Source of the DNA: Fibrobacterales bacterium | GTDB taxonomy: Bacteria; Fibrobacterota; Fibrobacteria; Fibrobacterales; Fibrobacteraceae | Reading direction: 5' to 3' | DNA: 9,144 bases | Assembly (NCBI GenBank): GCA_025997455.1 | Contig: BNUP01000087.1 | Location: 1-9,144, forward strand | In this document: positions 6,122 to 9,144 of the stretch, in pieces | Layout: each line of letters starts with the position of its first letter | How positions within the stretch are numbered: the stretch's first letter is position 1 | Notes under the pieces: model-generated | What the model was told of the DNA's origin: nothing | Seen by the model: only the letters and a program-made list of their open reading frames with translations | The model's database searches: none | Translations under genes and position numbers: made by a program

Positions 6122-7120
6122 CTACTGAACCTTCCAAGCGGTAATTAGAACCGAATGTTCGGTTGCCTGCTTATCATCGACTTCAACCAAAATCAAATAC
6201 CATTTAGTCCACTGACCTTCGGCATAACCCGGAGCGGCGACAAAGTAATAACTCGATTTGGAAACATCTAGGTCATCATCTCCCGAACCTGTGAAGATAA
6301 AATCCCCTGTTTTGCTCGGATTTGCTATAACGCAACCGACACCTGAACTTTTAATCGCTCCTTGCGTGTAATCCTCTGCATTTACGCAAGAGGTAATATC
6401 GAAGTATTCATAAATTTTGTAACCGCCGTTTGTTTTGAGAGATAAACCGTTTCCGTAGGTATAAATATCGGCATCTGTGTAGGTTGCAATTGCCTCACCC
6501 GCACTCAACTTTATGCCTTTAAGCACCCCGCCCGTGAAGTCGGATGCGATTATTTTGGCTTGGTCTATGCCGCTTATTTTGGTTATGGAACGGCTCTCAA
6601 CGCTCGAACTTGAGGCAACGCTTGAACTCGATACCACGCAATACACATCTGCAGGTTTGGTAAATTTTTTGCATTCGCTCGCCGCCGCATTCTTTTTTCC
6701 GCGCACCCAAGCATTCACGCAAACATTGTGCTCGCCGCAACTTATGCTTTCGTTGCGAATGTCTATGGCAATGTCATCTCCGCCTGCATCTTTTATGGTA
6801 TAATTTTTTATGCTGTCGGCTGGTGTAAATTTCTTATAGTTTATGGCGAAGTCGCTTGCAATTTGAACAGAGTCTAATTTTTTTAAACTCGTGTCTGTTG
6901 GTAGAGTTCTCACAGAACCGCTTATGGTTACGAGGTAACTGTTGAGTTCAACAGTGAAATTGCGAATTTCAACACTGTCGGTTTCCACAACAGGCGGAAC
7001 ATACGCACTTGAACTTGACCCCGATGAACTATCATCGTTGTTGTTTCCTGATTCGCTACTGCAAGCAGAGAAGAACGCCGCTACAGCAGCCACAGACAAT
7101 AAAGACAAAGACTTTTTCAT
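6122..7120 (-). CDS. Predicted surface lipoprotein with serine-rich linkers, function unknown
   Basis: The 332-residue protein starts MKKSLSLLSVAAVAAFFSAC, a lipoprotein signal peptide with lipobox FSAC and the lipidated Cys at position 20. A low-complexity linker (SSESGNNNDDSSSGSSSS, 21-38) follows. Next is a beta-rich domain (about 46-161) with four cysteines (128, 134, 150, 161). A second serine linker (164-178, SSSSVASSSS) leads to a C-terminal domain (about 179-332) with Cys245 and Cys263, ending HSVLITAWKVQ. Poly-serine linkers of this kind are common in Fibrobacter secreted proteins. I recognise no enzymatic motif; a substrate-binding or envelope-structural role is only a guess. The start at 7120 is preferred over an upstream extension to 7249 because of a strong SD and the signal peptide; the extension translates REP-like repeats. 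The DUF4160 gene begins 1 nt after its stop. Confidence 0.85.
   Translation of the reverse strand: MKKSLSLLSVAAVAAFFSACSSESGNNNDDSSSGSSSSAYVPPVVETDSVEIRNFTVELNSYLVTISGSVRTLPTDTSLKKLDSVQIASDFAINYKKFTPADSIKNYTIKDAGGDDIAIDIRNESISCGEHNVCVNAWVRGKKNAAASECKKFTKPADVYCVVSSSSVASSSSVESRSITKISGIDQAKIIASDFTGGVLKGIKLSAGEAIATYTDADIYTYGNGLSLKTNGGYKIYEYFDITSCVNAEDYTQGAIKSSGVGCVIANPSKTGDFIFTGSGDDDLDVSKSSYYFVAAPGYAEGQWTKWYLILVEVDDKQATEHSVLITAWKVQ
6130..6135 (-). promoter_or_regulatory. Shine-Dalgarno for the DUF4160 gene
   Basis: GGAAGG on the minus strand lies 9 nt before the GTG at 6120, inside the last codons of the lipoprotein gene. It supports the unusual GTG start and tight coupling of the two genes. Confidence 0.5.
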
Positions 7121-7124
7121 TGAA

Positions 7125-7130
7125 CACCTC
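7125..7130 (-). promoter_or_regulatory. Shine-Dalgarno for the lipoprotein gene
   Basis: GAGGTG on the minus strand lies 4 nt before the ATG at 7120 (AGAGGTGTTCAATG). It fixes the start at the signal-peptide methionine. Confidence 0.75.
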
Positions 7131-7155
7131 TTTTTGTTAAAATGCACATTTTTTT

Positions 7156-7176
7156 GGGCGGGTTTAAAACCCGCCC
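7156..7176. repeat. Palindrome 1 of the intergenic repeat cluster
   Basis: GGGCGGGTTT (7156-7165) and AAACCCGCCC (7167-7176) form a perfect 10-bp inverted repeat around a single A, followed by CTAC. The 'AAACCCGCCCCTAC' form is a common dispersed palindrome in several bacterial genomes. A T-run (7149-7155) lies on the left of the plus strand, so neither strand gives a stem followed by a U-tract, which argues against an intrinsic terminator. Confidence 0.8.
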
Positions 7177-7194
7177 CTACCACACACACGCATC

Positions 7195-7306
7195 CCAGAT
7201 TCCCGCCTTCGCGGGAATGACACACAGGGTCGTCCCTACACACCACCATTCAACGGGCGACCATTGGTCGCCCCTACCCGTCATTCCCGCACAGGCGGGA
7301 ATCTGG
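7195..7306. repeat. BIME-like element: two inverted REP-type hairpins around a third palindrome
   Basis: Bases 7195-7221 and the reverse complement of 7280-7306 agree at 25 of 27 positions, differing only in the loop. Each folds as ATTCCCGC / GCGGGAAT with a 4-nt loop, flanked by CCAG on one side and GAC on the other. Between them, GGGCGACCA (7255-7263) and TGGTCGCCC (7265-7273) form a 9-bp palindrome followed by CCTAC, the same end as palindrome 1. A degenerate GGGTCGTCCCTAC lies at 7227-7239. Head-to-head REP units around another palindrome resemble bacterial interspersed mosaic elements. The cluster starts 7 nt after the stop of the large surface protein gene. No REP-associated tyrosine transposase is in the window. 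Confidence 0.75.
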
Positions 7307-7313
7307 ATAACGC

Positions 7314-9144
7314 CTATTTCTTCTTCAACCTTCTAACGCCGAACATATCTATATTTTCGGTGTTATCAAATTTCTTATTGATATTAATTTTGCCCTCGTT
7401 GTAATTCACGCTCCAATAGAACTCATACACCTCAACATATGCACCTGCTCCTGCATAGCGACCCTTTTGGTCTTTTAAATCCCAAGCCACATAAATGCCG
7501 CTACGATTTGTTCTGCAATTACCCTGTCCGTCAATTTTGAAAATCGGGTCGTTGCAACTTATAGGAGGCAAATCGCGCTTCACAACGAAATCACCCAAAT
7601 TCGTATGATAATACGCCTTTGCACTTAAACTTATTTTATCTGCCGAAATTGTGCCTGCGGGCAAACCGTTCTCCTGTTCCAAATCGGCAACGGTATTCTC
7701 AATATCGGGCTTAAACACCTGCCCCACAGAACCCGGATAGAGGAGTTTAGTGCTATCTACAGAATAACCTTCGGGCACGGGCAAATATTCTATAGGATTT
7801 GCATCGGAGAAAAGCGTGCTTGGGTCAAGTTCCAAACCCGGATATATACTGTTTGTATTACCGAGTGCATCTTTTAGCCTGTCTTTGCTCGGATCTACAT
7901 CTGCAATGAGTATTTTATCCACAGTAAAGCGTTTTCTACCCTCAATTCTTCTTCCCTGCTCATTTGGATTCGAGGAATTACCCGCCAAATCAACCAAAGA
8001 ATGCGGAATTGCAAACTTCACGGAATCGCCTGCAACGGGCGTATTTGTGGTGTCTTGGCTTGGGTCTTTATAGGCTTTGTAGGTTAAATACACAATGGAA
8101 TCACCTGCGGTTGCGGGAATTGGAGTTCCTGCCGAGAACCAACTTATGCGGGTAGGCTTGTCTCTTTCGCCAGAATAAACATCGTAGGCGGTTTTTCCCC
8201 TATCCAAAAGTTTGTAGGCAAAACCGACTTTAACCGCATCATCGCTAACGCTGCCGTCTTTTACAACCAACTCGGAAAGTTCAATGGTAATTTTATCGTT
8301 GCAGGGATTGCTCACCTTGTTTCCGCAACCTTCACCGCCGTTATACTTTGCCGAAACCACTATTGCAGGTATTTTATCTTCAATTTTGCGGGCAGAACCT
8401 GTATTTATCACAATTCCGCCGTTTTCATCATCGGCAAATGTTGCCCACGAACGAATGTTGGCGTTGCCTGCGGTTTTTATCTTTTTGCTGAACTCCGCAC
8501 CTGATATCACAAGAATAGAATCGTCTTCAAACTTACGACCTTCGCTTGTCCAATAATCCGCATTTGTAGCAGAATCTAAACCCGCATTGGTGTATTCGTT
8601 CTTGTCATTTTTTGTTCCCAAGCCAAAACCAAGCGTTGTATCGGGATCCCAGAACACTTCAATAAAATTGGGCAATGAGTCAAGAATTGTGCCGTTTTTC
8701 GGGAACTTTTTGTTGAATGCAATTCTAAGAGAATCGCCGATACCGTCGCCATTTACATCGAAGAGTTCAACACCAACGGGATAAGGAACAATGGGCTTTC
8801 TAAACAAGAGAGAATCCCACTGCGCCACGGTTTCTTGTTTTGAGGAAGGTCCTCTCACCGAGAAGAATGCAAATGTATCTGCAACAATAGGAGTAACTCC
8901 CACTGCGGAGAAGTGCGCTATTCCGTTTTTAACTTCGGCATCAAAGAACTCTATTAAATCTTCATCTTCGCCGAGACCTGCATCAATGGAGTTTTCATCT
9001 GTTGCCCAAGATTTAGGGGAGAGTTTAAAGTTGCAGGTTAAGCAGAGTTCGTTTTTACCGTTTGAAACATCATAAGCGGCAACCGCTCTGTCTATTTGCG
9101 TGCCGAGCCAACCACTCATCCCGCGAGCACCGTTGGTGCTTGTT
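7314..9144 (-). CDS. Large secreted/surface protein, C-terminal part (5' truncated by window)
   Basis: The frame stays open through the right edge (about 609 codons visible). The Met at 9119 is internal, not a demonstrated start, since the codons before it read TSTNGARG. No catalytic motif is recognised. The protein is rich in Asp, Asn, Ser and Thr with many beta-type segments. DVNGDGIGD (codons from 8759 down to 8733) fits the DxNxDGxxD calcium-binding loop of dockerin and thrombospondin type 3 repeats. Sparse Cys pairs include CLTC at about 9044-9033. Near the end, YVAWDLKDQKGRYAGAGAYV resembles the FlgD-like Ig fold ('WDG.D..G...G.GxY'), then EVYEFYWSVNY and a basic end FGVRRLKKK. This C-terminal block suggests a conserved module in Fibrobacter-type exported proteins, possibly for surface sorting. 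It may precede the lipoprotein in one operon, but a repeat-filled spacer separates them. Confidence 0.75.
   Translation of the reverse strand, partial: TSTNGARGMSGWLGTQIDRAVAAYDVSNGKNELCLTCNFKLSPKSWATDENSIDAGLGEDEDLIEFFDAEVKNGIAHFSAVGVTPIVADTFAFFSVRGPSSKQETVAQWDSLLFRKPIVPYPVGVELFDVNGDGIGDSLRIAFNKKFPKNGTILDSLPNFIEVFWDPDTTLGFGLGTKNDKNEYTNAGLDSATNADYWTSEGRKFEDDSILVISGAEFSKKIKTAGNANIRSWATFADDENGGIVINTGSARKIEDKIPAIVVSAKYNGGEGCGNKVSNPCNDKITIELSELVVKDGSVSDDAVKVGFAYKLLDRGKTAYDVYSGERDKPTRISWFSAGTPIPATAGDSIVYLTYKAYKDPSQDTTNTPVAGDSVKFAIPHSLVDLAGNSSNPNEQGRRIEGRKRFTVDKILIADVDPSKDRLKDALGNTNSIYPGLELDPSTLFSDANPIEYLPVPEGYSVDSTKLLYPGSVGQVFKPDIENTVADLEQENGLPAGTISADKISLSAKAYYHTNLGDFVVKRDLPPISCNDPIFKIDGQGNCRTNRSGIYVAWDLKDQKGRYAGAGAYVEVYEFYWSVNYNEGKININKKFDNTENIDMFGVRRLKKK

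Noticed and set aside
7156..7176. Intrinsic terminator
   Set aside because: The strong stem is not followed by a T-run on either strand; the run of T lies on the wrong side.
7121..7249. N-terminal extension of the lipoprotein up to an ATG at 7249
   Set aside because: The extra 43 codons translate the REP-like palindromes (peptides such as HSREGG and GAGFKPA are typical spurious products of such repeats). The signal peptide and Shine-Dalgarno point to 7120.
7314..9119. Complete gene starting at the ATG at 9119
   Set aside because: The frame stays open to the window edge with no signal peptide or Shine-Dalgarno at that Met, so the gene is treated as 5' truncated.

Overview
The window looks like chromosome from a Fibrobacterota (Fibrobacter-like) bacterium. 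This is an inference from protein style. There is a lipoprotein with a short basic-hydrophobic signal, an FSAC lipobox and poly-serine linkers. There is also a large secreted protein with a Ca-binding DxNxDGxxD motif and an aromatic C-terminal domain ending in a basic tail. No rRNA or other phylogenetic marker is present, so the phylum call is moderate and the genus is open.

Layout. Positions 3-275 hold the C-terminal end of an Rpn/PD-(D/E)XK nuclease-type transposase gene, cut by the window edge. A 130-bp spacer built of seven-base tandem repeats follows. Then come two overlapping plus-strand genes, epmA (406-1278) and epmB (1271-2110), the two enzymes that make and attach beta-lysine on elongation factor P. 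A minus-strand class I/II aminotransferase (2113-3486) meets epmB tail to tail with 2 nt between the stops. Upstream of the aminotransferase is a 243-bp spacer (3487-3729). It carries the same two kinds of heptamer array as the first spacer, in the opposite orientation, and includes G-quadruplex-type G runs.

The rest is on the minus strand. In transcription order it runs: a large surface protein, open at the window edge (7314-9144); a spacer with REP/BIME-like palindromes (7121-7313); a lipoprotein (6122-7120); a DUF4160 gene (5884-6120); a DUF2442 gene (5639-5881); and a PilB/GspE assembly ATPase (3730-5649). The last four genes are spaced by 1 nt, 2 nt and an 11-nt overlap, so they are probably co-transcribed. 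The lipoprotein, the DUF4160 gene and the DUF2442 gene have recognisable Shine-Dalgarno sequences. The other starts (epmA, epmB, the aminotransferase, pilB) do not have a convincing one.

How the parts relate. EpmB (radical SAM, PLP) converts lysine to (R)-beta-lysine and EpmA ligates it to EF-P, which relieves ribosome stalling at polyproline. The EF-P gene is not in the window. The PilB-like ATPase would power a type IV pilus or type II secretion machine; none of its partner genes is here. DUF4160 and DUF2442 form a commonly paired small-gene cassette of unproven, possibly toxin-antitoxin-like, function. The best candidates for something undescribed are the matched heptamer-array spacers on both sides of epmA-epmB-aminotransferase, and the DUF4160/DUF2442 pair translationally coupled to pilB.
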